Part shown: positions 19,317-29,481 of the stretch, piece by piece
How positions within the stretch are numbered: position 1 is the first letter of the stretch
How the letters are laid out: the number at the start of each line of letters is the position of its first letter
NCBI RefSeq assembly: GCF_019457595.1
Contig: NZ_CP080419.1
Coordinates: 2,914,001 to 2,978,000, forward strand
Direction of reading: 5' to 3'
Source of the DNA: Shewanella psychrotolerans
Lineage (GTDB): Bacteria > Pseudomonadota > Gammaproteobacteria > Enterobacterales > Shewanellaceae
DNA length: 64,000 bases
The notes under the pieces: generated by a model
Database searches by the model: none
What the model was told of the DNA's origin: nothing
Seen by the model: only the letters and a program-made list of their open reading frames with translations
Made by a program: the position numbers and the translations under genes

Positions 19317-20669
19317 TTACGCAGGGATTTGGATACCCGCATCTCTCATTCTGGCCATCTTATACCTGAGGGTTCTAGCACTGATACCTAGCTTTTCAGC
19401 TACCAACTTTCGACTGCCTTTACACTGAGACAATGTTTCTAAAATAATGACATGTTCCTGCGCTTTTAACTCATCGCCAAGCCCTTCTGGCTCACTTTGT
19501 TTATCAGCTGTAACACTTAACGACTCAGGATCAATAACGACATCTTGAGTATCAATAATAATATCGCTTGCAGTAATAAACTCACCAGATTGTAAAATCA
19601 TGGCGCGTTGAACCACATTGTCTAACTCTCGCACATTACCAGGCCACCGATAAGCGAGTAATCGCCGACTGGCAGTCTCGTCTAACTCAGGCGCTTGAGC
19701 AAGCCCAGCTTGCTTGGCATGCCTTAATACTAAATGCCGTGCCAAGGGTAATATATCGGCAGGCCTTTGATGCAATGCAGGCCATGTCAAAGGGAATACA
19801 TTGATACGGTAATAAAGGTCTTCACGAAACTCTCCCTTATCAGCATACGCTTTTAGATCTCGGTTTGACGTGGCTAAGACTCTCACATCTAGCTTAATCG
19901 TTTTGCGGCCACCAAGACGTTCAACCTCTCGCTCTTGGAGAACACGCAACAATTTGGCTTGTAATCCCAAATCCATTTCTGAAATTTCATCAAGCAATAA
20001 TGTCCCACCTTGAGCTTGCTCAAACTTGCCAGGACATGCTTGATAAGCCCCAGTAAACGCTCCTTTTTCATATCCAAAAAGCGTTGCTTCAAGCATGTTC
20101 TCAGGAATCGCAGCGCAGTTAATTGCAACAAAAGGGTTATCACAACGGGGACTATGCTGATGTATGTACCTCGCCAATACCTCTTTACCTGATCCGCTCG
20201 GACCTAAAATCATCACTGACGCATCTGAGTGAGCAACCTTTTGCGCCAATGCCAATAGTGCCAAACTTTTTTCATCGGCGGCAATAGGCTGATTCTCAAC
20301 TAATTTCGGCTTAAGGTAACGGGATACTTGGTTTAACAACACTTCGGGGGCAAACGGTTTTGCAAGATAATCAACTGCACCAAGTTTTATAGCGCTAACG
20401 GCATTATCTATTGTCGCAAACGCCGTCATTAATAAAATGGGCAGTTGGCTACAATGTTGTTGTAAATAACTTAGCAAGCCTAAGCCGCCAATCCCCTCCA
20501 TCTGTACATCACTGATCACCATATCAAAATGATGCGACTTAAGTGCAACGATCGCTTCTTCAGCAGACTCAACATCGACGCACTCATACTGAGCTAACAA
20601 TAACGTATCGATCAACGCTTCTCTTAACGAAGCATCATCTTCTACTAATAGGATTTTTGCTTCAGCCAT
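19317..20669 (-). CDS. flrC: FlrC, sigma-54-dependent response regulator
   Basis: A 450-residue NtrC-type activator of middle flagellar genes. The receiver domain has phospho-acceptor D54 (MVISDVQ). The AAA+ domain has Walker A GPSGSGKE and the sigma-54-contact loop GAFTGAY. The C-terminal Fis-type HTH includes RKLVAEKLGISARTLRYKM. I chose ATG 20669 (MAEAKILLVEDD), preceded by GAGGAAATT; it overlaps the flrB stop by 8 bases. Confidence 0.95.
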   Translation of the reverse strand: MAEAKILLVEDDASLREALIDTLLLAQYECVDVESAEEAIVALKSHHFDMVISDVQMEGIGGLGLLSYLQQHCSQLPILLMTAFATIDNAVSAIKLGAVDYLAKPFAPEVLLNQVSRYLKPKLVENQPIAADEKSLALLALAQKVAHSDASVMILGPSGSGKEVLARYIHQHSPRCDNPFVAINCAAIPENMLEATLFGYEKGAFTGAYQACPGKFEQAQGGTLLLDEISEMDLGLQAKLLRVLQEREVERLGGRKTIKLDVRVLATSNRDLKAYADKGEFREDLYYRINVFPLTWPALHQRPADILPLARHLVLRHAKQAGLAQAPELDETASRRLLAYRWPGNVRELDNVVQRAMILQSGEFITASDIIIDTQDVVIDPESLSVTADKQSEPEGLGDELKAQEHVIILETLSQCKGSRKLVAEKLGISARTLRYKMARMRDAGIQIPA

Positions 20670-21732
20670 GATCAATTTCCTCATTGGGCTCGGTAATCAT
20701 TGCAGGTACGGTAAACGATGCAACACAGCCTTGTCCCTTTATACAATTTAATTGCAAGCGACCATGATGATTTGCAACAACGGTTTGCACGACAGCAAGA
20801 CCTAAGCCAGTGCCTTGTGCTTTTGTGGTAAAGAATGGCTCCAACACTTGTTCCTGCATCGATTTATCTAGCCCTTTACCATTATCAATCACCTCAAACT
20901 TTATTTGCTGACCATCATCGATAGAACGGATAATGATGTTGGTGGCTCCAGCCTCTACACTGTTAATCACCAAATTGTTAATTGCTGAACTTAACGCTGG
21001 ACGATTAGCCATAAAAGCCTGTTCAGAGCGAACCTCTAACTGCAAAAGGCATCCTTTACGCTGAGCGATTGGCTCACAATTGGCCACCACGGCATCGACA
21101 ACATCGGCCATAGTTGTTACATCGGTGAGTTCCTGTTGTCTTCCTTTCGCCATCAACAACATATCATCGACTTGCTGCGAAAGTTCATTAAGCCGATCGA
21201 TGAGTTTAGATTGAAATCGTTGCCTTGCATCTTGGCTTAGCTTAGGGCTAGCGAGATTAGAAGCATAAAGTAATGCAGCAGAAAGTGGCGTTCTGACTTG
21301 ATGTGCAAGGCTTGCCACCATTTTTCCTAAAGCAGAAAGACGCTGAAGATGAGACAGATTTTTTTGTAGCAAGCGCGTTTCAGTGAGATCCGTCAATACG
21401 ATCAGCTGACCCGGTTCGGGTGCCAATGGCGTTATAGCCAACTTAACCCGGCGACCATTTTTAAGCGACACCTCATGACCGTCATCATGTTGTGGCGAAA
21501 ATGCTCGGTTGATTATTTGTAGCCAGCGCATACCAATTAACGGATGCCCAAGGAGTTGAACGGCAACAGGATTAGCTTCAGTCACAAAGCCATCTCCGTT
21601 GATAATGACAACACCTGATGGCATTGCCTGCAGTATATGTTCCATTCTACTCGACATAGCATCATTCGCCACTGGCGCTAAAGGAGTCGCCAGATTAAGG
21701 GTGTCAAAGTGTAGCTTGGGGCTAGCGGACAT
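20662..21732 (-). CDS. flrB: FlrB, sensor histidine kinase partner of FlrC
   Basis: A soluble 356-residue histidine kinase with an N-terminal PAS-like region (about 28-120), an H-box with H144 (SLAHQVRTPLS), and HATPase motifs NGKGLD and GTGLGLAV. No membrane span is seen. I chose ATG 21732, with GGAG five bases upstream, over GTG 21738. It phosphorylates FlrC. A sigma-54 site lies about 40 bp upstream. Confidence 0.95.
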   Translation of the reverse strand: MSASPKLHFDTLNLATPLAPVANDAMSSRMEHILQAMPSGVVIINGDGFVTEANPVAVQLLGHPLIGMRWLQIINRAFSPQHDDGHEVSLKNGRRVKLAITPLAPEPGQLIVLTDLTETRLLQKNLSHLQRLSALGKMVASLAHQVRTPLSAALLYASNLASPKLSQDARQRFQSKLIDRLNELSQQVDDMLLMAKGRQQELTDVTTMADVVDAVVANCEPIAQRKGCLLQLEVRSEQAFMANRPALSSAINNLVINSVEAGATNIIIRSIDDGQQIKFEVIDNGKGLDKSMQEQVLEPFFTTKAQGTGLGLAVVQTVVANHHGRLQLNCIKGQGCVASFTVPAMITEPNEEIDHG

Positions 21733-21769
21733 AACCACTCCGTCAATAAATTGCTGCTAACGGAATAAA

Positions 21770-21785
21770 TGCAGTTATTATGCCA
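21770..21785 (-). promoter_or_regulatory. Predicted sigma-54 promoter of flrBC
   Basis: The minus strand reads TGGCATAATAACTGCA, with GG-N10-GC. It lies between the flrA terminator and flrB, as expected for FlrA-dependent transcription of flrBC. Confidence 0.75.
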
Positions 21786-21825
21786 ACAAAAATATGTTTT
21801 AAAACAGTGAGTAATATCAACCAAA

Positions 21826-21853
21826 ACAAAAAAGGCCCTAAAATGGGCCTTAT
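21826..21853 (-). terminator. Terminator after flrA
   Basis: On the minus strand AAGGCCC, a 6-base loop, GGGCCTT and then a T-rich run (TTTTTTGTTTT) form a typical intrinsic terminator between flrA and the flrB promoter. Confidence 0.85.
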
Positions 21854-21909
21854 CTAAGGTGTGGTTAAAACAAAACGAATAACACAAACATGGGCTAAGC
21901 TGTAGTAGC

Positions 21910-23343
21910 TCAGTCTTTGCTCATACCATACTTACGCATTTTTTCAACCAGCGTCGTCCGGCGGATCCCAAGCATTTCTGCCGCCCGAGCAACCACATTA
22001 TCTTGCTGATCCAATGCTTGTCTTATCATATCAATTTCAAGTTCTGCTAGCAGATCCTTAAGATTAACTCCCTCTGGAGGCAATTCACTTGGGAATCGAC
22101 TTTCCGGAATATCGACCGCTACCTCATCACTAAAGATAGAAGCTAATGCGTCTCGCTCTAACTCTTCTTCACTCACCTGAACTTGATATTCAGGTACATC
22201 GATATGGCGATACTTGATAGGCAAATCGTTAACATCGACTAATCCACCAGGATAAAGAATCGTCAAACGCTCTACTAGATTAGATAACTCTCTAACGTTA
22301 CCAGACCAAGAATGTTCCTTTAATGATTCGATGGCACGTTGAGTAAAACGAACTCGACCGCGTCCTTCGTTAAATACCCTGCTTACCAACTCTTGCAATA
22401 ATAAAGGAATATCGTCTTTACGCTCACATAACGCAGGCATTTCAACAGGAAAAACATTTAAACGATAGAAGAGGTCTTCTCTGAACTCTCCGTTAGCGAT
22501 CATAACTTCAAGCTCTCTATGAGTCGCGGCGATGACTCGAACATCGGTATTGATAGCTTTGCTGCCACCAACTCGCTCAAATACTTTCTCTTGCAAGACA
22601 CGCAATAATTTAACTTGCATTTGTAGCGGCATATCACCAATTTCATCAAGAAATAGCGTGCCACCTTCGGCCAATTCAAATCGACCTTTACGAGCACTGA
22701 TTGCGCCGGTAAAAGACCCTTTTTCATGACCAAAAAGCTCACTCTCTAGCAATTCAGCAGGAATCGCACCACAATTCACTGGAATAAAAGGACCATCTCG
22801 TCGTTCTGAAATGTAATGAATATTGCGCGCGACAACCTCTTTGCCAGTGCCAGACTGACCAAGTATTAATACAGTCGCATCAGACTTTGCGACTTGGCTG
22901 ATCAAATGGCGAACTTGAGCAATACCTTCGCTGCGTCCGACGAGACTTCTAAATAACTTAGTTTGATTGACACTGGTAGGAACATCTGCACGTTTTGCTT
23001 GCACAAAAACCTGACTAAAATGCAAAAGCTCTGTCAACTGTGGATAGCTAAGAGGTTCTTCAATACAACCCAAGATATTAGATGCAGACACTCCACCACC
23101 TTGACCCAATAGCAATATAGGTTGCCATGGCAAAGATGCGGCAATTGACTGCAATAACTCTTTTGATTGTGATTCTTGGGCAATAACTAACGCCCGGAAA
23201 CGGGTGTTAGCAACACGCGCTTCGAGTTTATCAACGGCAAGCAGTTCAACTTGTTCACCAAGAAACTCAAAAACACACGATAAGCGATTAATTCGCTCAG
23301 ACTGATTACCGACAAGTAGAATTCGTTGATCTGTTTGCATCAT
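21910..23343 (-). CDS. flrA: FlrA, master sigma-54 flagellar activator
   Basis: A 477-residue FleQ/FlrA-type activator at the top of the polar flagellar cascade. The N-terminal domain is a degenerate receiver. The AAA+ domain carries Walker A GQSGTGKE and the sigma-54 loop as GSFTGAI (Ser for the common Ala). The C-terminal Fis HTH is [20 protein letters not shown]. There are two adjacent ATG codons; the first is used. It stands alone, with 269 bp to fliS. FleQ relatives bind cyclic-di-GMP; that is not tested here. Confidence 0.94.
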   Translation of the reverse strand: MMQTDQRILLVGNQSERINRLSCVFEFLGEQVELLAVDKLEARVANTRFRALVIAQESQSKELLQSIAASLPWQPILLLGQGGGVSASNILGCIEEPLSYPQLTELLHFSQVFVQAKRADVPTSVNQTKLFRSLVGRSEGIAQVRHLISQVAKSDATVLILGQSGTGKEVVARNIHYISERRDGPFIPVNCGAIPAELLESELFGHEKGSFTGAISARKGRFELAEGGTLFLDEIGDMPLQMQVKLLRVLQEKVFERVGGSKAINTDVRVIAATHRELEVMIANGEFREDLFYRLNVFPVEMPALCERKDDIPLLLQELVSRVFNEGRGRVRFTQRAIESLKEHSWSGNVRELSNLVERLTILYPGGLVDVNDLPIKYRHIDVPEYQVQVSEEELERDALASIFSDEVAVDIPESRFPSELPPEGVNLKDLLAELEIDMIRQALDQQDNVVARAAEMLGIRRTTLVEKMRKYGMSKD

Positions 23344-23612
23344 TTAAGAAGGCCGTAAAGCGCTTAGTGTTATTCGCATTAATTATTAGTGTTAGTTGCT
23401 TAGAAAGCGAGATAATCGTGTTAATACAATTTTCATAAAACTCGATATCAAAATGAATAGTGTATTATCAGCAGCACATTAGCAAGTATCAGATTCACTT
23501 TCTGACAAACTCATCTGATTTTAGAACAAATTCTCTACGTATCAAGCATTAGGCGCCAAACCTTTGACGCCTGACATAGATTCGTCGCACATATTACAGC
23601 AAATAGAGATAA

Positions 23613-24023
23613 TTAAATTGCTTCTGAGTGCGATGCCAAATGGTGCTCATTTTGAGGAATCGCATCCCATCCTTCTTTGATGGTGCGAATGATTTCACAT
23701 ACATCATCAATCGCCTGAACATCGTTATTCAGGTTAGCTTCTGAAATTTTTCGCAACATAAAATCATATAAATCGCTTAAATTATTAGCGATATCTCCAC
23801 CAGCATCCATGTTTAAGCTGTTGTTTAAACCAGTAATAATACCAATCGCTTTACTGATATAAATGCCTTTATTTTGGATATCATTATTTTCGATAGCATA
23901 ACGACTCTGGGCAAGGCGTTGGAGCGCGCCCTCAAACATCATCTGAATAATGCGATGTGGTGAGGCCACAGAGATTTCACTCTCGACTGACACTTTGCGA
24001 TATGATTGAAGTGACTTTCTCAT
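23613..24023 (-). CDS. fliS: FliS, flagellin export chaperone
   Basis: A 136-residue helical protein with the family opening MRKSLQSYRKVSVESEISVASPHRIIQMMFEGALQ and the core region NKGIYISKAIGIITGLNNSLN. It binds the flagellin C-terminus and prevents early polymerisation. It is last in flaG-fliD-fliT-like-fliS. Confidence 0.95.
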   Translation of the reverse strand: MRKSLQSYRKVSVESEISVASPHRIIQMMFEGALQRLAQSRYAIENNDIQNKGIYISKAIGIITGLNNSLNMDAGGDIANNLSDLYDFMLRKISEANLNNDVQAIDDVCEIIRTIKEGWDAIPQNEHHLASHSEAI

Positions 24024-24029
24024 AATTAC

Positions 24030-24377
24030 CTACCTATTCGAATCTATAGACTTATAAACATTAAGTTGACGCTGACTTTTATTTCCCATATGGAGCAACT
24101 CCTGACGATGTTTTAATAACGAAACTGCCGCTTGGGTAAACTGATTGGTCAACGCTAACTGTGTCTCTAAAAATGACTTATCTTCATCTTTAGGGGACTT
24201 TAACGCATCATCAAGTAAAAGTTGACGCCGCGTCACCAAATCAAGCAAGTTTGATACCAACTCATCAGCCTCTAGCTCTTCAGCAGGTACTTTCTGCAGA
24301 TGTTCTATCGCGTCAGCAATTTTTTGATTCAAGCTATCCAATGACTGCAACTTGGTTTCACCTCTATCTATAGACAT
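24030..24377 (-). CDS. FliT-like/FlaI-like flagellar chaperone
   Basis: A 115-residue helical protein, rich in Leu, Gln and charged residues, without membrane segments. It sits between fliD (2 bp away) and fliS (6 bp), the position of FliT in enterics and FlaI in Vibrio, where it serves as the FliD chaperone. Sequence motifs are weak, so the call rests mainly on size and position. Confidence 0.7.
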   Translation of the reverse strand: MSIDRGETKLQSLDSLNQKIADAIEHLQKVPAEELEADELVSNLLDLVTRRQLLLDDALKSPKDEDKSFLETQLALTNQFTQAAVSLLKHRQELLHMGNKSQRQLNVYKSIDSNR

Positions 24378-24379
24378 CT

Positions 24380-25750
24380 TTAATTTTGTTGCCTAACAAC
24401 TCCTGGTAGCGAGTTTAAACCACCTATAATACCAGATGATTGTTGATTCAACCTCCCAACAACTAAGTCCATCGCATTGAATTGTTTAAATAACCTTGCT
24501 TGCAACTGCTCCATTTTAAGCGAAAAAGCTTCTCGTTGATCTTCTAAACGTTGCTTGTCATTCGTATAAGCATTGTTGCGAGAATCGATTAAGCCACCTG
24601 TTTTCACATAACCTTCGACTAGGGTATCTAGTCTAGTCGCTAATCCAGTTGATTCTGTCGCAAATAGGGTTTCAATGCTTCCCATATCTTCACTAATGGC
24701 TTTATCTAACTTAGCGCTATTCACACTGAGTTTACCGTAACGATCCGCTTCGATACCAATATCATATAATGCGACTGAGCCACTGCCATCATCTACACGG
24801 GTAGAGATCATGCTACGCATTTGAGATTCAATAGAACGAATCATCGAATCCCCCTGCAGTGCAGCGGCCTTCTCTTTATCGACATCATAGGACGATAGCG
24901 AGTCAATGGTGTCCATAAGACTATTGTAAGCATCAACAAAGCCCTGAACATTATCTTTCACAGCCTCTTCATCAAGCTCAATCTTAAGAACCGATGTTTT
25001 ATTGAGATCCGCATCGGAAAGATTTAATGTCACACCTGCAATCGCGTCCTTAATCTCGTTGGTTTCAGATTGCAGCTTCTGGCCATCAATGTAGATGATA
25101 GACTCTTTTGCAGCTTGAACTTCACTGAGATTGCCAGCACCAAACATATCAGTCAAACCTGTACCAGCTATATCTGATGCAGTTACGCTAACATTACTCG
25201 CAGGTCCCTCGGTATCAGAGCTAATAACCAAGCGACTACCACCATCGGTTGTCACAACGGTCGCAGTTACGCCGACATTATCATCAGCATTATTAATGCT
25301 ATCTGCAATCGCCGTTAGCGAATCTCCCGCGGCTACGTCAACCGAAAAACTCTGGCCATTAACGGTAAAACCTAAACTTCCCTCACCAACTGGCGAGCTG
25401 GCATCTGCAGCAAAAGCTCCTGCCACTTTGTGTCTCTGGGCAAGTTGCTCAACGATAATATTGTAACTACCAGTTTGGGCATTTTTATCTGCTGAAGCGC
25501 TAAAGTAATTACTGTCCCCCGTAGACACACTACGCTGATTCAAGCTCTCACCATCTTTTAATTTGTCTAAGGCATCTTGGAATGTAGACAAAGCGCTTTT
25601 GAGAGAACCTATCGCTGACACCTTAGCATCGATAGTATCTTCGGTTTTGTTGAAGATCGCTTCTTTAGGCACTTTCTCTGCATCAACTAGCACACCAACA
25701 ATAGTGTTGATATCGAGCCCTGAGCCTATTCCGGTTGCTGTTAATGCCAT
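24380..25750 (-). CDS. fliD: FliD, filament cap protein
   Basis: A 456-residue cap protein. The N-terminus MALTATGIGSGLDINTIVGVLVDAEK is the FliD signature. The C-terminal coiled region (about 395-440) ends in FKQFNAMDLVVGRLNQQSSGI. It folds flagellin monomers at the filament tip. It follows flaG by 51 bp. Confidence 0.96.
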   Translation of the reverse strand: MALTATGIGSGLDINTIVGVLVDAEKVPKEAIFNKTEDTIDAKVSAIGSLKSALSTFQDALDKLKDGESLNQRSVSTGDSNYFSASADKNAQTGSYNIIVEQLAQRHKVAGAFAADASSPVGEGSLGFTVNGQSFSVDVAAGDSLTAIADSINNADDNVGVTATVVTTDGGSRLVISSDTEGPASNVSVTASDIAGTGLTDMFGAGNLSEVQAAKESIIYIDGQKLQSETNEIKDAIAGVTLNLSDADLNKTSVLKIELDEEAVKDNVQGFVDAYNSLMDTIDSLSSYDVDKEKAAALQGDSMIRSIESQMRSMISTRVDDGSGSVALYDIGIEADRYGKLSVNSAKLDKAISEDMGSIETLFATESTGLATRLDTLVEGYVKTGGLIDSRNNAYTNDKQRLEDQREAFSLKMEQLQARLFKQFNAMDLVVGRLNQQSSGIIGGLNSLPGVVRQQN

Positions 25751-25801
25751 AAATACCTCTACTTACTTTACAATTTTAAAAAAGCATTAATATAAAAAAT
25801 A

Positions 25802-26200
25802 CTAGGCTTCTGTCTTCATCAATAACCCAGTCACTTCAGATAGCTTCTGGGCTAACTCTAGAGCTTCTTCATTCGGAATTTGACGGATAATATCCCCCGA
25901 ATCAACATCCATTACACTAACAATATTTGTACCAGAATCTTCATCTATCTTAAACTCAAGCCCTTTACGCATAACTGACATCATATCTGAAAGCTCAGCG
26001 ACTAATTTTTGCATATCTTCAGGACTCTGTTGGGGCTTATCACCCTTCGCCTCTTCGGCTTTTTGACTTTCATCAACCGCTTGAATGATAGCATTAGGGT
26101 TAAGCTCCGAATCCTGCTCAGTGCGAAACTTTATCGCAGATGCGCCTACTTCAATTTTAGCAGTTGTGGCATTAGATGCGTTGACTGTGTTGATATCCAT
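25802..26200 (-). CDS. flaG: FlaG family protein
   Basis: About 132 residues with the FlaG core KGLEFKIDEDSGTNIVSVMDVDSGDIIRQIPNEEAL in the last 70 residues and a disordered N-terminus. FlaG is linked to filament length in several genera. I chose ATG 26200 (MDINTVNAS), 7 bases after GAGGT; the ATG three codons earlier is nearly on top of that site. It lies between a flagellin gene and fliD. Confidence 0.9.
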   Translation of the reverse strand: MDINTVNASNATTAKIEVGASAIKFRTEQDSELNPNAIIQAVDESQKAEEAKGDKPQQSPEDMQKLVAELSDMMSVMRKGLEFKIDEDSGTNIVSVMDVDSGDIIRQIPNEEALELAQKLSEVTGLLMKTEA

Positions 26201-26247
26201 CACATTCACCTCTACTCTGATTTCTACTTATCCTTAAAACCACGAAA

Positions 26248-26271
26248 GGGAGATTCGTCACCGAACCTCCC
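26248..26271 (-). terminator. Terminator after the downstream flagellin gene
   Basis: The minus strand forms a 10-bp stem, GGGAGGTTCG with CGAATCTCCC (one G-U pair) around GTGA, followed by a T-rich stretch. It lies between the flagellin and flaG. Confidence 0.75.
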
Positions 26272-26307
26272 TCATTAGTATCCATACTTAGACTAAGTCA
26301 TTACTAA

Positions 26308-27126
26308 TTATAGTAATGATAGTGCTACCTGAGGAAGCTGGTTAGCCTGGGCTAACATCGCTGAACCTGTTTGTTGTAGAACTTGGTTCTTAGTCATCGT
26401 AGAGGTTTCTTTCGCGAAATCCACATCAACGATACGGCTCTTAGCATCTGCCACGTTAGCTTGTGTGTTAGCACTGTTACTAATGTTGTGTGATAGACGG
26501 TTTTGAATCGCACCTAAGTCTGCACGTTGAGTATCAATAGTCTTAATCGCTTTATCAATTGCACCTAGTGCAGAAGCTCGGTTCGCTGAAGTTGCTAGAG
26601 CCAAACCACCTACCGAAAGAGTTGTCTTATCAGTCTTTTTAACTGTGACTTTGATATCTTCGCCATCTTGGTGACCAACCTGGAAACTCTTACCTGCAGA
26701 GAATGTACCTGTTAACAACTTAGTGTTACCAAACGCTGTGGTAGTACCAATCGCGTCGATTTCATTAGCTAACTGATCCATTTCAGCCTTAAGTGCGGCA
26801 ATATCATCTGCACTATTTGCACCGTTTTCAGCCTGAATAGTCAAGTCACGCATACGCTGAAGCATGTTTGTTTGTTCTTGCATCGCACCTTCAGAAATCT
26901 GCGCGATTGAAATTGCATCGTTAGCGTTACGCATACCCACTTCTAAACCACGAACCTGAGAGTTCAAACGGTTAGAGATCGCAAGACCTGCCGCATCGTC
27001 CTTTGCACTGTTAATACGAAGACCACTTGATAGACGCTCCATAGAGGTAGCTAGGTTACCACTAGAATGATTCAAGTTCTTTTGAGCTTTCATCGATGTA
27101 ACGTTGGTGTTTACTGTAATAGCCAT
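26308..27126 (-). CDS. flaB: Flagellin (downstream copy, FlaB-type)
   Basis: A 272-residue flagellin with conserved D0/D1 ends ([18 protein letters not shown] at the N-terminus; [20 protein letters not shown] at the C-terminus) and a very short central region, so no large outer D2/D3 domains. It is about 85% alike by eye to the next flagellin upstream. It has its own sigma-28 promoter (27205-27231) and terminator. The flaA/flaB names follow Shewanella practice and rest on position. Confidence 0.93.
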   Translation of the reverse strand: MAITVNTNVTSMKAQKNLNHSSGNLATSMERLSSGLRINSAKDDAAGLAISNRLNSQVRGLEVGMRNANDAISIAQISEGAMQEQTNMLQRMRDLTIQAENGANSADDIAALKAEMDQLANEIDAIGTTTAFGNTKLLTGTFSAGKSFQVGHQDGEDIKVTVKKTDKTTLSVGGLALATSANRASALGAIDKAIKTIDTQRADLGAIQNRLSHNISNSANTQANVADAKSRIVDVDFAKETSTMTKNQVLQQTGSAMLAQANQLPQVALSLL

Positions 27127-27204
27127 AATCGTTTCCTCTTTATACCTGACTTAATCACTTGCCTGTCTGATTAAGCCAGGCTGAGCTTATTGGTTACAGT
27201 ATAT

Positions 27205-27231
27205 TTAACGGCTGAGGCTTTTCGATCTTTA
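27205..27231 (-). promoter_or_regulatory. Predicted sigma-28 (FliA) promoter of flagellin
   Basis: The minus strand has TAAAGATC, 11 bases, then GCCGTTAA, close to the FliA consensus TAAAGTTT-N11-GCCGATAA. It lies about 80 bp upstream of the flagellin ATG. Confidence 0.8.
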
Positions 27232-27301
27232 GGATATTTTTAAAAAAAATAATAGAAAATATTTATTTCCAATTATTTCAACACCTTAATCTTGGCAAAA
27301 C

Positions 27302-27337
27302 AAAAAGTGATGCACCATAGAGTTGATACATCACTTT
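27302..27337 (-). terminator. Terminator after the upstream flagellin gene
   Basis: AAAGTGATG pairs with CATCACTTT around a 16-base loop. The minus strand continues into TTTTTG, giving an intrinsic terminator between the two flagellin genes. Confidence 0.75.
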
Positions 27338-27361
27338 ATTGTCTAGCCAAAATACCAATAA

Positions 27362-28183
27362 TTAACCCAATAGTGAAAGAGCAACTTGAGGCAACTGGTT
27401 GGCCTGAGCCAACATTGCAGACCCCGTTTGCTGTAGTACCTGATTCTTAGTCATGGTCGAGGTTTCTTTGGCAAAATCCACATCTACAATTCGACTCTTT
27501 GCATCTGCAACGTTTGCCTGTGTGTTTGCACTGTTACTAATATTATGTGCTAGACGGTTTTGAACCGCACCTAAATCAGCCCTTTGGGTATCAATCGTCT
27601 TAATCGCTTTATCGATAGCTGCTAATGCTGATGCCCGATTGGCAGAGGTAACATTAGTTAGTGATGCCACTGATAAAGTGGTCTTGTCCGTTTTCTTCAC
27701 TTTTACAATTACATCTTCACCATCTTGATGACCAACTTGGAATGCTTTACCGGCAGAGAATCCACCTTGCAATAACTTGGTATTACCAAATGCGGTACTG
27801 GTACCAATATTGTCAATTTCAGTGGCTAATTGATCCATTTCAGCCTTAATAGCCACTAAGTCATCAGTACTGTTTGCACCGTTTTCCGATTGAATAGTCA
27901 AATCACGCATACGTTGGAGCATGTTGGTTTGCTCTTGCATCGCCCCTTCAGCAATTTGTGCAATCGAAATGGCATCGTTAGCGTTACGCATCCCCACTTC
28001 AAGACCGCGTACCTGAGAGTTCAAACGGTTAGAAATTGCCAAACCTGCCGCATCATCTTTAGCGCTGTTAATTTTCAAACCACTAGATAAACGCTCCATG
28101 GATTGGGCCAAGCCACCACTAGATACGTTTAAATTTTTCTGAGCTTTCATCGATGTCACGTTAGTATTAACGGTAATAGCCAT
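27362..28183 (-). CDS. flaA: Flagellin (upstream copy, FlaA-type)
   Basis: A 273-residue flagellin, paralogous to the gene at 26308-27126. Differences cluster in the first 35 residues and the short centre (about 130-185); both ends are nearly identical. It lies after flgL. I could not find a clear sigma-28 or sigma-54 site in the 86-bp gap before it, unlike its partner, so it may be read from an upstream promoter. Confidence 0.93.
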   Translation of the reverse strand: MAITVNTNVTSMKAQKNLNVSSGGLAQSMERLSSGLKINSAKDDAAGLAISNRLNSQVRGLEVGMRNANDAISIAQIAEGAMQEQTNMLQRMRDLTIQSENGANSTDDLVAIKAEMDQLATEIDNIGTSTAFGNTKLLQGGFSAGKAFQVGHQDGEDVIVKVKKTDKTTLSVASLTNVTSANRASALAAIDKAIKTIDTQRADLGAVQNRLAHNISNSANTQANVADAKSRIVDVDFAKETSTMTKNQVLQQTGSAMLAQANQLPQVALSLLG

Positions 28184-28269
28184 TGTGTTTTCCTCTTCTT
28201 GGTTGCACTGCCAAGACTTCGAGCTTGGCTAAAAATTCGTATTGGTTGACCCATCTAGGTTCACATGAG

Positions 28270-29469
28270 TTAGATGTAATCAAATAGTGTTGTTGAGCCA
28301 ACTTTACTAAAGACACTAGAGACAGCATTTAACGCAAGTTGCTGCTTCTCTAATTCTGTTATCGCAGAGGCATAATCTAAGTCCTCTAGCATTGATAAGG
28401 CCGAACTGTTCACTAGCTTTTCTTCTGTATGGGTAGCGCTATGACTATCCAAACTTTTTAAACTATTACCAGCTTGGCCGCGCGCAATGCTTATTTGATT
28501 GACGCCACCATCCAAATTATTCAATATCTGTGCCAACTCAGCCATTCCTTGAGGGGTATCTATCTTATTCGTATCTTCAACTAAGGATATTGCTTGGCTT
28601 ATCGTATCGAAAATACTCACTTCACTTTGTGGCGTAATACTGAAACTATCGCCAGCAGCGGGCATGCCGCTGAGTTTTACTTCAATGCCATTAAAGCTAA
28701 CTGGATTAGTGGCATCAAAGTTAGTAAACACCTGCGCAGTGCCCCCAGAATCAGTTACCGTTAAATCAAGACCACCCGCGCCATTATCGGCAAAATCAAA
28801 GGTGTACTGCTCGGGTACTACGGAAGGATTGGTTATTTTGGCGCTTTGAACATTAAAGTCGCCTACCTGTGTCGCCAGATAATTGGCGCTAAAATCACCA
28901 AGCCCTGAAGGCGCATTCATAAAAGCTTGATCGCCTGGTATATTGGTCGCAACTGTGACCCCTGACGCGACAATGGCATCACGCACACCACTGTCACCGC
29001 TATAAACCACATTACCTGATGCATCAAACGCAAAGGGTTGCTTACCCGTTTCATATCCAGAAAACATGAAATTACCTGATTCATCCCTTGTATTGGCCAC
29101 TGCCAGCAGCTCTTCAAGAGTTCCACGCAGCTCATCGGCAATCATTTGCCGCTCAGAATCGGATAGACCACCATTAATTGCACGCAGAACTTGTTCACGG
29201 GTTGAACCCACTAAGGTTTCAGCGCTGCCTAGCTTGCTTTCGGTCAACGACAAATGATTATTGGCGTAATCAATATTTTTCATAAACTGATCAACAAGCG
29301 CATTTTGTTGATTAAGATTATCGATACCAATAGCGGCAACGGGGTCATCACCCGCGGTGTTAACACGCTTACCGCTAGAAAGCTGCTCCAAAATTTTACT
29401 GGTCGATGTTTGTTTATCTAAAACACTTGTGATGCTTTGATTAAACATCTGCGCCGTTGAGATCCTCAT
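28270..29469 (-). CDS. flgL: FlgL, hook-filament junction protein 3
   Basis: A 399-residue flagellin-like junction protein. The N-terminus MRISTAQMFNQSITSVLDKQ and C-terminus (LEDLDYASAITELEKQQLALNAVSSVFSKV) form the conserved helical ends. It is longer than the E. coli protein because of a larger central domain. It follows flgK by 12 bp. Confidence 0.95.
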   Translation of the reverse strand: MRISTAQMFNQSITSVLDKQTSTSKILEQLSSGKRVNTAGDDPVAAIGIDNLNQQNALVDQFMKNIDYANNHLSLTESKLGSAETLVGSTREQVLRAINGGLSDSERQMIADELRGTLEELLAVANTRDESGNFMFSGYETGKQPFAFDASGNVVYSGDSGVRDAIVASGVTVATNIPGDQAFMNAPSGLGDFSANYLATQVGDFNVQSAKITNPSVVPEQYTFDFADNGAGGLDLTVTDSGGTAQVFTNFDATNPVSFNGIEVKLSGMPAAGDSFSITPQSEVSIFDTISQAISLVEDTNKIDTPQGMAELAQILNNLDGGVNQISIARGQAGNSLKSLDSHSATHTEEKLVNSSALSMLEDLDYASAITELEKQQLALNAVSSVFSKVGSTTLFDYI

Positions 29470-29481
29470 ATATTGTTACTC

